Of a DNA stretch of 64,000 bases, positions 63,132-64,000 are shown in pieces. Position 1 is the stretch's first letter, and the number at the start of each line of letters is the position of its first letter. The DNA is taken from NCBI GenBank assembly GCA_964556225.1, contig CAZKVJ010000008.1:62001-126000 (forward strand). Direction: 5' to 3'. Source of the stretch: CAZKVJ01 sp964556225 (GTDB lineage: Bacteria; Actinomycetota; Acidimicrobiia; Acidimicrobiales; Ilumatobacteraceae). Under the pieces are notes generated by a model. It had not been told where the DNA came from and made no database searches. It worked only from the letters and a program-made list of their open reading frames with translations. Made by a program: the position numbers and the translations under genes.

Positions 63132-64000
63132 ATGCCCAGCGCAACCAAGCCCACCGGCGCCGTCGCCTCGCTGTCGCTGGAGGAGCGCGCCGCGCTGTGC
63201 TCCGGCGCCGATCTCTGGCACCTCGAGGCGGTGCCGTCGCTCGGCCTGCCCTCCATCGAGGTCGCCGACGGCCCGCACGGCCTGCGCCAGCAGGACCCGG
63301 ACGGTGCCAGCATCATTGCCGGCCGGCCGGCGACGTGCTTCCCGACCGCTGCGGCCCTGGCCAACAGCTGGGACGAGGGGCTCGCCCGAGACGTGGGCGC
63401 AGCGATCGGCCGTGAGGCCCGCGCGGCGGGGGTCGCCGTCGTGCTCGGCCCCGGCGTCAACATCAAGCGTCACCCGCGAGGAGGGAGGTGTTTCGAGTAC
63501 CTCTCCGAGGACCCGCTCCTGTCCGGCCGTCTCGGCGCGGCGCTGGTCGAGGGCATCCAGAGCGAGGGCGTCGGCGCCTGCCTGAAGCACTTCGCGGTGA
63601 ACAACCAGGAGTCGTTCCGCATGGTCGTCGACGCGGTCGTCGACGAGCGGGCGCTGCGCGAGATCTACCTCGCCAGCTTCGAGCTGCCCGTCGTTCGGGC
63701 ACGGCCGTGGACCGTGATGTCCTCGTACAACAAGGTCAACGGCACGTACTGCGCCCAGGACCCGCTGCTGCTGACGACGGTGCTGCGCGACGAGTGGGGA
63801 TTCGACGGTGTCGTGATGAGCGACTGGGGCGGCACCGATGACCGGGTGGCGGGGCTGGTGGCCGGCCTCGACCTCGAGATGCCCGGGAGCGGCGGCGTGA
63901 ACGACGCCGAGATCGTGCGTGCCGTGCGCGACGGCCGCCTGGCGCCCGAGGTGCTCGATCGGGCGGTCCAGCGGATCGTGGCGCTCATCGAGCGGGCCAC
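63132..64000 (+). CDS. glycoside hydrolase family 3 beta-glucosidase, N-terminal part (runs off window)
   Basis: The first 289 residues are present and the frame is open to the right edge. LSLEERAALCSGADLWHLEAV, IEVADGPHGLRQQDPD, GPGVNIKRHPRGGRCFEYLSEDPLLSG, ACLKHFAVNNQE, and the nucleophile Asp in GVVMSDWGG match GH3 beta-glucosidases/xylosidases. No signal peptide, so it is intracellular. ATG at 63132. Confidence 0.9.
   Translation, partial: MPSATKPTGAVASLSLEERAALCSGADLWHLEAVPSLGLPSIEVADGPHGLRQQDPDGASIIAGRPATCFPTAAALANSWDEGLARDVGAAIGREARAAGVAVVLGPGVNIKRHPRGGRCFEYLSEDPLLSGRLGAALVEGIQSEGVGACLKHFAVNNQESFRMVVDAVVDERALREIYLASFELPVVRARPWTVMSSYNKVNGTYCAQDPLLLTTVLRDEWGFDGVVMSDWGGTDDRVAGLVAGLDLEMPGSGGVNDAEIVRAVRDGRLAPEVLDRAVQRIVALIERA

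Noticed and set aside
63488..63841. A small plus-strand ORF inside the GH3 gene
   Set aside because: It is a +1 frame shadow; the GH3 frame is intact through the region with all motifs.

Overview
This is a gene-dense, very high-GC stretch with GTG starts and 1-14 bp ATGA/GTGA/TGATG overlaps at many junctions. It holds about 60 protein genes, no rRNA or tRNA that I can see, no insertion sequence and no CRISPR array. Menaquinone genes, a Rel-apt-secF-secD-yajC block, Ku/LigD, an ECF41-type sigma factor, a CadI-type protein and the codon bias point to an actinobacterium. Class Acidimicrobiia is my guess, not a demonstrated placement.

Layout. 0-5.4 kb: menaquinone genes (a MenH-like tail, menA, menE) with an amidase and a phosphodiesterase whose halves look circularly permuted. 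5.4-14.8 kb: MFS pump, SDR, the phoH-ybeY-corC block, a GGDEF/EAL protein, a Cys/Met-type PLP enzyme and a hydrolase. 14.9-19.6 kb: nucleotide cyclase with a beta-solenoid partner, then the two-gene NHEJ operon ligD-ku. 19.7-36.8 kb: sulfur assimilation in two parts. Sulfite reductase lies at 19.7-21.5 kb; alkylsulfatase, siroheme synthase, cysH-cysD-cysN-sumT and an SsuBC-like transporter lie at 27.9-35.8 kb. Between them is an operon of acyl-CoA synthetase, 2-oxoacid dehydrogenase E1alpha/E1beta/E2 and an acyl carrier protein, with a divergent Pat-like acetyltransferase. 35.7-38.4 kb: TauD-type dioxygenase with CadI, divergent from arsR-arsM. 38.5-44.9 kb: FAD oxidase plus ThDP enzyme, a decayed ctaA, and an SCP2 / FAD oxidoreductase / SCP2 operon. 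44.9-58.3 kb: the conserved rel-apt-secF-secD-yajC-tgt-queA ... ruvB-ruvA-ruvC block, interrupted by an ECF41 / FAD oxidoreductase / dienelactone hydrolase module. 58.4-64 kb: peroxiredoxin, CLC antiporter of the fluoride type, exported intradiol dioxygenase, DUF1295 protein, PlsC-like acyltransferase and the start of a GH3 glycosidase.

Most unusual signals: (1) two families of dispersed palindromic elements. Family A is two 49-bp copies in opposite orientation bracketing the alkylsulfatase; one copy abuts a truncated thioesterase-like gene. Family B sits in two divergent promoter regions. (2) A 22-bp motif shared by the sulfite reductase promoter and the siroheme synthase/cysH divergent promoter, which suggests a sulfur regulon. 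(3) The permuted phosphodiesterase. (4) A 2-oxoacid dehydrogenase operon with its own acyl carrier protein and no E3. (5) A TauD dioxygenase paired with CadI in an arsenic locus.
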